DNA of 37,345 nucleotides, from NCBI GenBank assembly GCA_021731285.1, contig JAKFXR010000017.1, positions 1 to 37,345 of the forward strand, read 5' to 3'. Origin of the DNA: Polaromonas sp. (GTDB lineage: Bacteria; Pseudomonadota; Gammaproteobacteria; Burkholderiales; Burkholderiaceae_C). Shown here piece after piece: positions 1 to 8,005 of the stretch (its first letter is position 1; every line of letters starts with the position of its first letter). Under the pieces are notes generated by a model. The model worked only from the letters and a program-made list of their open reading frames with translations. It made no database searches and had not been told where the DNA came from. Both the position numbers and the translations under genes were made by a program.

Positions 1-1074
1 CTGGTGACCGACATTGACCGCGGCGGTGCGTTCGCCAATCTCTACGGCACCTGGGCGATGCTGGATGACGCAGAGAAAAAACTGATCAGGGGTTTTGTGC
101 TCAACAAATTCCGCGGGGATGCAAGCCTGCTGGCCCCGGGCCCGCAGATGCTGCAGGACCTGACTGGCGTTCCCACGGTGGCAACGCTGCCCATGTGGTG
201 GCAACACGGCCTGCCCGAAGAAGACGGCGTCTTTGATATGGCCCCCACGCTTGTCGCTGCGCGAGCCTCCGGCGTTGCGCTGCCCCTTGCACCGGGGACA
301 GGGGCCGCTGCGCCTGTGGCCCGGCAAAGCCGGTTCCACGGCCCCGGCTTGAAGGACTGGGGAAATCGCTCTCCGGTGACCATCGCCATCGTTGCCTACC
401 CGCGCATCAGCAACCTTGATGAATTTCAGCCGCTCAAGAACGTGCCCGGGCTTCGTCTCAAGTGGGTACGCAGTCCGTCTGAGCTCGCCGATGCCGACTG
501 GATCATCCTGCCCGGCTCCAAGCACACCAGCGGGGACCTGGCCTGGCTGCGCGCGCAAGGGCTGGACAGCGCCATTGCCGCCCATGCAGGGCGGGGCGGG
601 GCGGTGCTGGGTATTTGTGGCGGCCTGCAAATGCTGGGCGAGGCTTTGATTGACCCGCACGGTATCGACGGCAACGGGCCCGGCCTGGGCTTGCTGCCGG
701 TGGTCACCCTGTTTGAGGCCGACAAGACCGTACGGCACAGGCAGACGAATTTTTCATCGGTGTCTGGCCCCTGGTCAGCGCTGTCAGGTGTGGCCGTGCA
801 GGGTTATGAAATCCACCACGGCCAGACCGCGCCGCACAGCGCCATGGCCGCCGCCGGCGACCTGGCGCGCGCTGTCATGCCTGATGGCCTGGCATGGCAA
901 AACGCCAGCGGCAATGTGCTGGGTGTGTACCTGCACGGCATGTTTGAAGACCCGGTGGTGCTGCAGGCGCTGTTCGGCGCCAGCACACCAACGCTGGAGT
1001 CTGTGTTTGATGGCCTGGCTGATTACATCGCCGTTCATTTCGATGCGGGAGTGCTGGACGCGCTGATTGCCTGA
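1..1074 (+). CDS. cobQ: Cobyric acid synthase (C-terminal part, cut by window edge)
   Basis: The reading frame is open from base 1, so the N-terminus lies outside the window; 357 residues are visible of a family usually near 490. CobQ amidates the b, d, e and g side chains of adenosylcobyrinic diamide with glutamine-derived ammonia and ATP (EC 6.3.5.10), a cytoplasmic step of cobalamin synthesis. The visible start, DIDRGGAFANLYGT, is typical of the synthetase domain of the CobQ/CobB family. The C-terminal half is a class-I-like glutamine amidotransferase: LPGSKHT, the nucleophile cysteine in GICGGLQMLG (codon 616-618) and the catalytic histidine region in GVYLHGMFE (codon 934-936). It ends in TGA at 1072-1074. 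The cobalamin neighbours would be upstream of the window; nothing downstream belongs to that pathway. Identification is firm. Confidence 0.95.
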   Translation: MVTDIDRGGAFANLYGTWAMLDDAEKKLIRGFVLNKFRGDASLLAPGPQMLQDLTGVPTVATLPMWWQHGLPEEDGVFDMAPTLVAARASGVALPLAPGTGAAAPVARQSRFHGPGLKDWGNRSPVTIAIVAYPRISNLDEFQPLKNVPGLRLKWVRSPSELADADWIILPGSKHTSGDLAWLRAQGLDSAIAAHAGRGGAVLGICGGLQMLGEALIDPHGIDGNGPGLGLLPVVTLFEADKTVRHRQTNFSSVSGPWSALSGVAVQGYEIHHGQTAPHSAMAAAGDLARAVMPDGLAWQNASGNVLGVYLHGMFEDPVVLQALFGASTPTLESVFDGLADYIAVHFDAGVLDALIA

Positions 1075-1163
1075 GGCAGGGCTATAGTTGTCTCCGGTGC
1101 ACCGCTGGCGTGCGCTGCCGGGGCATCATCCCGGAATTGTCCACAACCACTTGCAGGCTCCAT

Positions 1164-1589
1164 GTGATCACCATCGTTCTGGCAAATCTGGCTGTTGTAC
1201 TGGTGGCCGTCGTCATTCACTACGAGTTTCTGTTCCGGCTCACGCTGTTGTTGCCCAAGGTAAAAGTCAGGCACCGCCTCCGGGTGCTGCTGGGCGTGGG
1301 CGGTGCGCTGGTGGCTCACACGGTTGAGGTCTGGCTGTTTGCCGCCGTTTATTACCTGATGCACCATGCCGGGGACTGGGGCCACCTGGCAGGCAACTTC
1401 AACGGCAGCTTGATGGACTGCGTCTATTTTTCCTTCACAACCTTCACCACGCTGGGCTTTGGCGACATCCAGCCCACAGGCGATCTGCGCTTCCTGACCG
1501 GCCTCGAGTCATTGACTGGCCTGGTGTTGATCACCTGGACGGCCTCATTTCTTTTTGTGGAGATGCAGAAGTTCTGGAACGGGAAGTAG
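1164..1589 (+). CDS. Small potassium-channel-like membrane protein
   Basis: About 141 residues from the GTG at 1164; an upstream in-frame ATG at 1110 would add 18 residues that look unlike a membrane protein start, so the GTG is preferred with low certainty. There is a hydrophobic N-terminal helix (ITIVLANLAVVLVAVVIHY), a second around LGVGGALVAHTVEVWLFAAVYYL, then a pore-like segment with TTFTTLGFGD, close to the K+ channel selectivity filter (TxGYGD/TxGFGD), followed by a last helix (LTGLVLITWTASFLFVEM). The family is the ion-channel domain (Ion_trans_2-like) proteins common in proteobacteria, which lack a large regulatory domain. Ion selectivity is inferred from the filter only. It sits alone between cobQ and the helicase; no terminator or strong ribosome site was seen. 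Confidence 0.75.
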   Translation: MITIVLANLAVVLVAVVIHYEFLFRLTLLLPKVKVRHRLRVLLGVGGALVAHTVEVWLFAAVYYLMHHAGDWGHLAGNFNGSLMDCVYFSFTTFTTLGFGDIQPTGDLRFLTGLESLTGLVLITWTASFLFVEMQKFWNGK

Positions 1590-1657
1590 CTCCTTCAATC
1601 ACGCTTTCAGCGTGCCTCCGGTTGCGGCGTCCGGCGACTTGGGAGCGCTGGTTACAA

Positions 1658-1677
1658 TACTGGCTATTCATACAGTA
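1658..1677 (+). promoter_or_regulatory. LexA (SOS) box upstream of helicase gene
   Basis: The 20-mer TACTGGCTATTCATACAGTA matches the E. coli-type LexA consensus (TACTGT-N8-ACAGTA) at all outer positions except the sixth base. From memory it closely resembles the E. coli dinG operator, which also carries CTGG in its left half. It lies 23 bp upstream of the ATG at 1701 and directly after a -10-like TACAAT (1653-1658), a position suited to repression. No clear -35 was found at the usual distance. Confidence 0.75.
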
Positions 1678-1700
1678 GCCTCACGACGCCGCATTTGCCC

Positions 1701-4064
1701 ATGAACAAGCCCCACGACCCGGAAAAATCGTACGTCGTGGCTGTACGAGCGCTGTGTGACTTCACAGCCAAACTCGGCGACCTGGACTTGCGTTTCACGC
1801 CTTCTCCTTCGGCGCTTGAAGGCATGGCGGGCCACCGCATGGTGGCGCTGCGCCGGCCCGCGCATTACCAGACCGAGGTCAGCCTGAGCGGCGACTACAA
1901 AAACCTGCGGGTGCGTGGCCGGGCCGATGGTTATGACGCCGAACAGGGTCAGCTTGAAGAGATCAAGACTTATCGCGGCAGTCTGGATACCATGCGCGAA
2001 AACCACCGCCATCTGCACTGGGCCCAGCTCAAAGTCTATGGCTACCTGCTGTGCCGGCAGAAGAATCTGGCGCAGGTCAATCTGGCGCTGGTCTACTTCA
2101 ATGTGGCCACGCAGGATGAAACGCTGCTGGTGGAGTCCCACACGGCCCAGGCCTTGTGCGAGTTTTTTGAGGACCAGTGCGAGCGCTTCATCGCGTGGGC
2201 GCAGCAGGAGCAGACGCACCGCGAGGCACGCAACGCGGCGCTGTCGTCGCTGGTGTTTGCGCACCCCGCTTTTCGCCCCGGTCAGCGCGAGCTGGCCGAG
2301 GCCGTGTACAAATCAGCCAGCAGCGGACGCTGCCTGATGGCGCAGGCGCCTACCGGCATTGGCAAGACCATGGGCACCTTGTTCCCCCTGCTCAAGGCCT
2401 GTCCCACCCAGCAACTTGACAAGGTGTTTTATCTGGCCGCCAAAACGCCGGGCCGGCAACTGGCGCTGGATGCGCTGGCCTTGGTCCAAACCGCCGCGCC
2501 TGCGCTTGCCTTGCGGGTGCTTGAACTGGTGGCGCGTGACAAGGCCTGTGAACACCCCGACAAGGCCTGCCATGGTGACAGTTGTCCGTTGGCGCAAGGC
2601 TTTTACGATCGCCTGCCGGCAGCACGGCTGGCCGCCGTGGCCGTGGCCGAAAGCGGTCCGCTGGACAAGGCCGCGTTGCGCGAGGTGGCGCTTGCCCATC
2701 AGGTCTGTCCCTATTACCTGGGCCAGGACCTGCTGCACTGGAGCGATGTGGTGGTGGGCGACTACAACTACTACTTTGACGTCAACGCCATGCTGTACGC
2801 CCAGGCGCAGGCCAGCCAGTGGCGCGTGAGTGTGCTGGTGGACGAGGCGCACAACCTGGTCGAACGTGCGCGAAAAATGTATTCCGCCGAGCTGAACCCG
2901 GCGCATCTGGCGCTGGCGCGCCAGGCGGCACCCACCGCCATCAAGGGCGTGCTGGACCGTCTCAGTCGCAACTGGCAGGAGCTGCACCTCGACCAGGTGG
3001 AGGACTACCAGGTCTACGAAGAAGTGCCCCAGGCCTTTCGCGGCGCGCTGCAGCAAACGGCCAGCGCCATTCTTGACCACCTGGCCGATCATCCATCCGG
3101 CATAGACGCGCGCCTGCAGAACTTTTTCTTCGAAGTGCTGCATTTCTCGCGCATGGCAGAGCTGCTCGGCGAGCATTCGCTGTTTGACATCACCCAGGGG
3201 GAGGACGGGGCGGTGCTGTGCCTGCGCAACGTTGTGCCCGCGCCTTTCCTCGCGCCGCGTTTTGCTGCCGCGCGATCCGCCGTGCTGTTTTCCGCCACGC
3301 TGAGCCCAACGGACTTTTATACCGACATGCTGGGCCTGCCCGAAGGCACTGTCAGTATGGACGTGGCCTCGCCGTTTCACGCCGGTCAGTTGTCAGTCCA
3401 GGTGGTGCGCGATGTGTCCACGCGTTTTATCCACCGCGAAAATTCACTCATGCCCATCGTGGAGCTGATGGCGAATCAGTACACCACTGCACCGGGCAAC
3501 TACCTGAGCTTTGTCAGCAGCTTTGACTACCTGCAGCAGGTGGCTGAATTGTTCAAGTCGCGTTACCCGCACATCCCCGTCTGGGAGCAGTCGCGCGGGA
3601 TGGAAGAAATTGCCAAGAAAAGTTTTCTCGCCCGCTTCGCTCCTGAATCAAAAGGGATTGGTTTTGCCGTGCTGGGTGGTGCATTTTCGGAAGGCATCGA
3701 TCTGCCGGGCAAGCGACTGATAGGCGCCTTCATTGCCACCCTGGGCCTGCCGCAGATCAACCCCGTTAACGAGCAGATCAGGCTGCGCATGGAAACCAGT
3801 TTTGGCAAGGGCTACGACTACACCTACCTTTTTCCTGGACTCCAAAAAGTCGTGCAGGCAGCGGGCCGGGTCATCCGCACCGAGTCTGACCAGGGCGTGG
3901 TGTATCTGGTGGATGACCGTTATGCGCAGTCCCGGGTGCAGGCCCTGTTTCCCGCCTGGTGGAAGGTATCGCATCGCAAGGTGCGGCCACAGGCGCAAGG
4001 CATGCAGGCGCCCGAAGATCTGGCGCCGGGTTTGGCGACGGATCTACACTGGCGCGAAGGATAA
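1701..4064 (+). CDS. DinG/XPD-family DNA helicase with PD-(D/E)XK-like N-terminal domain
   Basis: 787 residues from ATG 1701; an in-frame TTG at 1695 is less likely. The C-terminal three quarters are a superfamily 2, Rad3/XPD/DinG-type 5'-3' DNA helicase: Walker A APTGIGKT (Lys about 222), a four-cysteine cluster region (CEHPDKACHGDSC plus CPYYLG) expected to hold a 4Fe-4S cluster, the Walker B DEAH box (VDEAHNL), and motif VI-like QAAGRVIR near the C-terminus. The first about 170 residues carry GRADG (Asp about 76), then EEIK (Glu 87, Lys 89) and QLKVYGY, the D...ExK...Q pattern of the Cas4/RecB-like PD-(D/E)XK fold. A DinG-like role in DNA repair, unwinding R-loops or forked DNA, is inferred. 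The upstream LexA box supports damage induction. Its 3' end contains GAAGG, the likely ribosome site of the next gene 4 bp away. Confidence 0.88.
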   Translation: MNKPHDPEKSYVVAVRALCDFTAKLGDLDLRFTPSPSALEGMAGHRMVALRRPAHYQTEVSLSGDYKNLRVRGRADGYDAEQGQLEEIKTYRGSLDTMRENHRHLHWAQLKVYGYLLCRQKNLAQVNLALVYFNVATQDETLLVESHTAQALCEFFEDQCERFIAWAQQEQTHREARNAALSSLVFAHPAFRPGQRELAEAVYKSASSGRCLMAQAPTGIGKTMGTLFPLLKACPTQQLDKVFYLAAKTPGRQLALDALALVQTAAPALALRVLELVARDKACEHPDKACHGDSCPLAQGFYDRLPAARLAAVAVAESGPLDKAALREVALAHQVCPYYLGQDLLHWSDVVVGDYNYYFDVNAMLYAQAQASQWRVSVLVDEAHNLVERARKMYSAELNPAHLALARQAAPTAIKGVLDRLSRNWQELHLDQVEDYQVYEEVPQAFRGALQQTASAILDHLADHPSGIDARLQNFFFEVLHFSRMAELLGEHSLFDITQGEDGAVLCLRNVVPAPFLAPRFAAARSAVLFSATLSPTDFYTDMLGLPEGTVSMDVASPFHAGQLSVQVVRDVSTRFIHRENSLMPIVELMANQYTTAPGNYLSFVSSFDYLQQVAELFKSRYPHIPVWEQSRGMEEIAKKSFLARFAPESKGIGFAVLGGAFSEGIDLPGKRLIGAFIATLGLPQINPVNEQIRLRMETSFGKGYDYTYLFPGLQKVVQAAGRVIRTESDQGVVYLVDDRYAQSRVQALFPAWWKVSHRKVRPQAQGMQAPEDLAPGLATDLHWREG

Positions 4065-4068
4065 ACCC

Positions 4069-5052
4069 ATGTTCATGCGCCGTCTCACACTCTTCGCTGT
4101 GCTGCTCGCGGCAAGCCTGCATGGCCATGGCTTTGACCTGCAGGGCCATCGCGGCGCCCGTGGGCTCACACCCGAGAACACGCTGCCGTCTTTTGCCCAG
4201 GCACTTGGCATCGGTGTCACCACGCTGGAACTGGACATTGCCATCACCAAAGACGGCGTGTTGGTCGTCACGCACGACAGGGCATTGAATCCAGACATCA
4301 CCCGCGGGCCGGACGGGAGTTTTATCGCCGCACCGGGTCCTTTGGTGTCCTCATTGACTTACGCAGAACTTGGCCGTTACGACGTTGGCCGTATCCAGCC
4401 CGGCACCGCCTATGCCCGCCAGTTCGACAAGCAGAAGGCGCTGGACGGCACGCGCATCCCGCGCCTGGCCGAACTGTTTGCCCTCGTCAGAAAATCGGGC
4501 AACGAGAAGGTGCGTTTTGCCATCGAAACCAAGTTGTCGCCACTGGCGCCGCAAGACACGCTGGCGCCCGAGGCTTTTGCGCGCGCGGTGATCGCCGCCA
4601 TTCGCGAGGCGGGCATGGCATCGCGCAGTTCGGTGCTGTCGTTTGACTGGCGCACGCTCGTAGTGATCCAGCGCGAGGCGCCCGAAATCCCCACGGTGTA
4701 CCTGAGCATTCAGCGCGGCGCCAGTGACAACATAGGCGCTGGCATTGCCGAAGACTCCCCGTGGACGGCAGGTTTGCGTTACCGGGATTACGGTTCGGTG
4801 CCCAAAATGATCAAGGCCGCGGGCGGCCACACCTGGTCCGCCTTTCACCTTGACCTGACGGCAGAGAAGGTCAGGGAGGCGCAGGCGCTGGGCTTGCAGG
4901 TTCTGGCCTGGACCGTCAATGAGCCGGCCCGGATGGCCGCATTGCTTGACATGGGTGTGGATGGCATCGTCAGCGACCGGCCCGACCTGCTGCGTGAAGA
5001 GATGAAGCGACGCGGCATGGCTTTGCCCGCCGCAACGCCGGTAGCGCCTTAG
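4069..5052 (+). CDS. glpQ: Periplasmic glycerophosphodiester phosphodiesterase
   Basis: 327 residues from ATG 4069, chosen because it gives a signal peptide (MFMRRLTLFAVLLAASLHGHG) and follows GAAGG at 4056-4060. The frame is open further upstream inside the helicase but that part is not real. GDPD family enzymes hydrolyse glycerophosphodiesters to glycerol-3-phosphate and an alcohol (EC 3.1.4.46). Visible active-site motifs are GHRGARGLTPENT (general acid/base His and Arg), ELDIAITKDG (metal ligands Glu and Asp) and VTHD (second His). The C-terminus VNEPARMAALLDMGVDGIVSDRPD is the classic end of the TIM barrel. Only 4 bp separate it from the helicase stop, so the two are probably co-transcribed. 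The exact symbol (glpQ versus ugpQ) is chosen from the signal peptide. Confidence 0.9.
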   Translation: MFMRRLTLFAVLLAASLHGHGFDLQGHRGARGLTPENTLPSFAQALGIGVTTLELDIAITKDGVLVVTHDRALNPDITRGPDGSFIAAPGPLVSSLTYAELGRYDVGRIQPGTAYARQFDKQKALDGTRIPRLAELFALVRKSGNEKVRFAIETKLSPLAPQDTLAPEAFARAVIAAIREAGMASRSSVLSFDWRTLVVIQREAPEIPTVYLSIQRGASDNIGAGIAEDSPWTAGLRYRDYGSVPKMIKAAGGHTWSAFHLDLTAEKVREAQALGLQVLAWTVNEPARMAALLDMGVDGIVSDRPDLLREEMKRRGMALPAATPVAP

Positions 5053-5070
5053 GGCAAGCGCGGCGCCGCA

Positions 5071-5086
5071 TGGGCGGACACGCCCA
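5071..5086. terminator. Hairpin between convergent genes
   Basis: TGGGCG-GACA-CGCCCA forms a perfect 6-bp stem with a 4-nt loop in the 34-bp gap between the convergent glpQ-like and CBS genes, directly abutting the CBS stop codon. It lacks a T-run on either side, so it may be a weak or Rho-assisted terminator or an RNA 3'-end stabiliser. Confidence 0.4.
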
Positions 5087-5464
5087 TCAGGTCACGAAGG
5101 TGCGCACGAAGTCGAGAGAGGACACAACGCCCCGGATCTCGCCGTTTTCTGCCACGACCACATGGTGAATGCCGGATTCGACCATCACTCTGGCCACCTC
5201 GCTGATCTTGTCGTCCGGGTGCACGGTGATGGGTTTGTACGTGCACAGTTGCCAGGCGCAGACTTTTGCAGGGGACCTGCCGTCGGCGTGCAGGCGCAGC
5301 AGGTCCGCGCTGCTGATGACGCCCAACACCACGCCGCCGGTGTCGATCACCGGCACCCACGACAGGGCGTGGGCCGACATTTTCGCCTCGACGGCCTGCA
5401 GGGTGTCGTCGGGACCGACCTGGATCACCTCGCGGTGCATCAATGACGAGATGGTCTGGCTCAT
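5087..5464 (-). CDS. CBS-pair protein
   Basis: 125 residues made almost entirely of two CBS motifs: the first around residues 8-60 (LMHREVIQVGPDDTLQAV ... PVIDTGGVVLGVISSADLL), the second around 72-122 (PITVHPDDKISEVARVMV ... VVVAENGEIRGVVSSLDFV). CBS pairs bind adenosine nucleotides (AMP, ATP, SAM) or other ligands and act as energy or redox sensors. The ATG overlaps the ppsA stop as ATGA (5461-5464), indicating translational coupling. That context suggests a regulator or sensor tied to phosphoenolpyruvate synthase, but no partner can be proved from sequence. The assignment to the fold is secure; the ligand is unknown. Confidence 0.9.
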   Translation of the reverse strand: MSQTISSLMHREVIQVGPDDTLQAVEAKMSAHALSWVPVIDTGGVVLGVISSADLLRLHADGRSPAKVCAWQLCTYKPITVHPDDKISEVARVMVESGIHHVVVAENGEIRGVVSSLDFVRTFVT

Positions 5465-7935
5465 GACAGGCTCCTGGCTGCAGTGGATAGGGTGGTTGGC
5501 GTGGAAGAGGACTGCGCCGCGCTGCGCGGGGCACGCCCGAGCCGCGCTTCCACGGCCAGCACGTCGACCGTGATTTTCAGCAGGGTATCGGGCGTGACAC
5601 TCATGGCGTCAATGCCGAGTTCCACCAGGTATTGCGCAATCTCGGGATAGTCCGACGGTGCCTGGCCGCAGATGCCCACGTGGCGCTGGTTGCGGTGCGC
5701 GCCCTCTATGGTCTGGCGGATCATCTCCTTGACACCCGGGTCGCGTTCGTCGAAGTCAAAGGCCACGATGTCCGAGTCGCGGTCCACGCCCAGCACCAGT
5801 TGCGTCAGGTCGTTGGAGCCGATGGAGAAGCCGTCGAACAGGCGGGCAAAGGCATCGATCTGGATCACGTTGTTGGGGATCTCGCACATCACGTAGACCT
5901 CCAGACCATTGACACCGCGCGTCAGTCCGTGCGTCGCCATGGCTTGCAGCACACGTTCGCCTTCCTCCACACGCCGGCAAAACGGGATCATCAGCTTGAC
6001 GTTGACCAGGCCCATCTCGTCGCGCACGCATTTCATGGCCGCGCATTCGAGCGCGAAACCCCCGGCATAGGCCGGATGCGCGTAGCGTGAGGCGCCGCGA
6101 AAGCCGATCATGGGGTTGGCCTCATCCGGCTCGAACCAGCGCCCGCCGAGCAGGCTGGCGTATTCGTTGGTCTTGAAGTCGGACATGCGCACGATCACCG
6201 GCTTGGGGTAGAAGGCCGCGGCGATGGTGGCCACACCTTCGGCCAGCTGGCGCACAAAGTAGTCGGCCGGCGTGGCATACGAACGTGTGAGGCGGGCGAT
6301 CTCCTCACGCACTGCCGCGTCCCCGACTTTCTCCGGATGCACCAGCGCCATCGGGTGCGCGCGTATGTGTTCGGCCACGATGAACTCCGTGCGCGCCAGA
6401 CCCACGCCATCATTGGGAAGCAGCGCAGTCTGGAAGGCCGTGTCGGGGTTGGCGATGTTGACCATCAGGTGCGTTTGCGGCCGGGCCAGGTTCGCCACGT
6501 CGATGCTGCGCTTTGTGAAAGGCAACGCGCCCGCGTAGACCCGGCCCTCGCTGCCTTCGGCGCAGGACACCGTGATCTCGTCGCCGGTGCGGATGGCCGT
6601 GGTGGCATGGCCGCAACCGACCACGGCCGGAATACCCATCTCGCGCGCCACGATGGCCGCATGGCAGGTGCGCCCACCGCGGTTGGTCACGACGGCAGAG
6701 GCAATTTTGAGCACCGTGCCCCAGTCCGGCATGGTGGTGTCCGCCACCAGCACCTCGCCGGGCTGGAACTGGTTGAGTTCGCTGATGTGGTTGATCACGC
6801 GCGCGCGGCCGGTGGCGATCGCGCCGCCCACGGCACGGCCTTTGATACACACCTTGCCCTTCGCATCCAGCCGCCAGGTGTCCACCGTTCCGGGCGGCTT
6901 GCGCGAGGCCACGGTTTCAGGCCGCGCCTGCAGGATGTAAAGCTTGCCGTCGATGCCATCCCTGGCCCATTCGATGTCCATCGGTGTGGCATGCCCGGAC
7001 TTGCGGCTGTAATGGTCCTCGATCCGGACGGTGGCGTCGGCCAGTTCCAGCACCTCCTCGTCGCTGATGCAGTAGCGCGTCTGGTCCTCCGGCGAGGTTG
7101 GCAGGTTGTGCGTGGTTTCGGGGCCTGAGGCCTGCGTATAGACCATGCGGATTTCCTTGCCGCCGAGCTTGCGCCTGAGTACCGCCCGGTGTCCCTGCTT
7201 CAGCGTGGGCTTGAACACATAGAACTCATCCGGGTCGACCGCGCCCTGGACCACGTTTTCCCCCAGGCCCCAGGCGCCGGTAATGAACACGACATCACGA
7301 AAGCCGGTTTCGGTGTCGATTGAAAAGATGACGCCGCTGGAGGAAAGATCCGAGCGCACCATCTTCATCACGCCGACCGATTGCAGGACGCTGAAATGGT
7401 CGATGCCGTTTTCAACCCTGTAGGCGATCGCGCGGTCGTTGAACAGGCTGGCAAAGCATCGACGGATGGCCTCGAGCAGGCTGGCCAGACCGGCCACATT
7501 CAGGAAAGTGTCGTGCTGGCCGGCGAAACTGGCGGTGGGCAGGTCTTCGGCGGTGGCCGAGCTGCGTACCGCCATGGTCAACTGCTCACCATATTCGGCC
7601 TGCAAGCGCTTGTGCGCGGCGGCGATCCCAGCCACAAGATCGTCCGGTAGCGCGGCACTGTGGATGATGTCGCGCGCCCGCTGCGCACGGCGCGCGAGCT
7701 CATCGACATGCTGCACGTTCAGGCCGTCCAGGGCTTCATGCAGGCGCGGCAAGGCGCCGGACTGCGCCAGCACATAACGGTAGGCCTGCGCCGTGACGGC
7801 AAATCCGTTGGGTACCCGCACGCCCTGCGCGACCAGCTCGCTCACCATCTCGCCCAGCGAAGCATTCTTGCCGCCTACCAGAGGGACATCGCCAATGCCC
7901 AGTTCCGAAAACCAGCGTATGTAAGGTGTTGTCAT
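5461..7935 (-). CDS. ppsA: Phosphoenolpyruvate synthase
   Basis: 824 residues, slightly longer than the 792 of E. coli. PpsA converts pyruvate, ATP and water to phosphoenolpyruvate, AMP and phosphate (EC 2.7.9.2), the entry step of gluconeogenesis from pyruvate or lactate. Domains in order: N-terminal ATP-grasp (VGGKNASLGEM; RSSATAEDLPTASFAGQHDT), the swivelling phosphohistidine domain with GGRTCHAAIVARE (His about 425), and the C-terminal PEP/pyruvate TIM barrel with GFRGASRYAH, SNDLTQLVLGVDRDS and CGQAPSD, whose Cys is the expected proton donor. The last about 25 residues are a Ser/Thr/Ala-rich tail not usual in the family. The stop overlaps the start of the CBS gene. The pfkB-type gene ends 70 bp upstream on the same strand. 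Confidence 0.96.
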   Translation of the reverse strand: MTTPYIRWFSELGIGDVPLVGGKNASLGEMVSELVAQGVRVPNGFAVTAQAYRYVLAQSGALPRLHEALDGLNVQHVDELARRAQRARDIIHSAALPDDLVAGIAAAHKRLQAEYGEQLTMAVRSSATAEDLPTASFAGQHDTFLNVAGLASLLEAIRRCFASLFNDRAIAYRVENGIDHFSVLQSVGVMKMVRSDLSSSGVIFSIDTETGFRDVVFITGAWGLGENVVQGAVDPDEFYVFKPTLKQGHRAVLRRKLGGKEIRMVYTQASGPETTHNLPTSPEDQTRYCISDEEVLELADATVRIEDHYSRKSGHATPMDIEWARDGIDGKLYILQARPETVASRKPPGTVDTWRLDAKGKVCIKGRAVGGAIATGRARVINHISELNQFQPGEVLVADTTMPDWGTVLKIASAVVTNRGGRTCHAAIVAREMGIPAVVGCGHATTAIRTGDEITVSCAEGSEGRVYAGALPFTKRSIDVANLARPQTHLMVNIANPDTAFQTALLPNDGVGLARTEFIVAEHIRAHPMALVHPEKVGDAAVREEIARLTRSYATPADYFVRQLAEGVATIAAAFYPKPVIVRMSDFKTNEYASLLGGRWFEPDEANPMIGFRGASRYAHPAYAGGFALECAAMKCVRDEMGLVNVKLMIPFCRRVEEGERVLQAMATHGLTRGVNGLEVYVMCEIPNNVIQIDAFARLFDGFSIGSNDLTQLVLGVDRDSDIVAFDFDERDPGVKEMIRQTIEGAHRNQRHVGICGQAPSDYPEIAQYLVELGIDAMSVTPDTLLKITVDVLAVEARLGRAPRSAAQSSSTPTTLSTAARSLS

Positions 7936-8005
7936 ATTCCCGACGCGCGCGCCGTCTCCTGTGCCCTACGGTAGACGCTGGCCGCTGCTGCCGCCTTGCG
8001 CCAGA

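Noticed and set aside
2313-3380. Minus-strand open frame inside the helicase gene
   Set aside because: Shadow of the helicase; composition rich in Gly, Arg, Gln and His and no motif.
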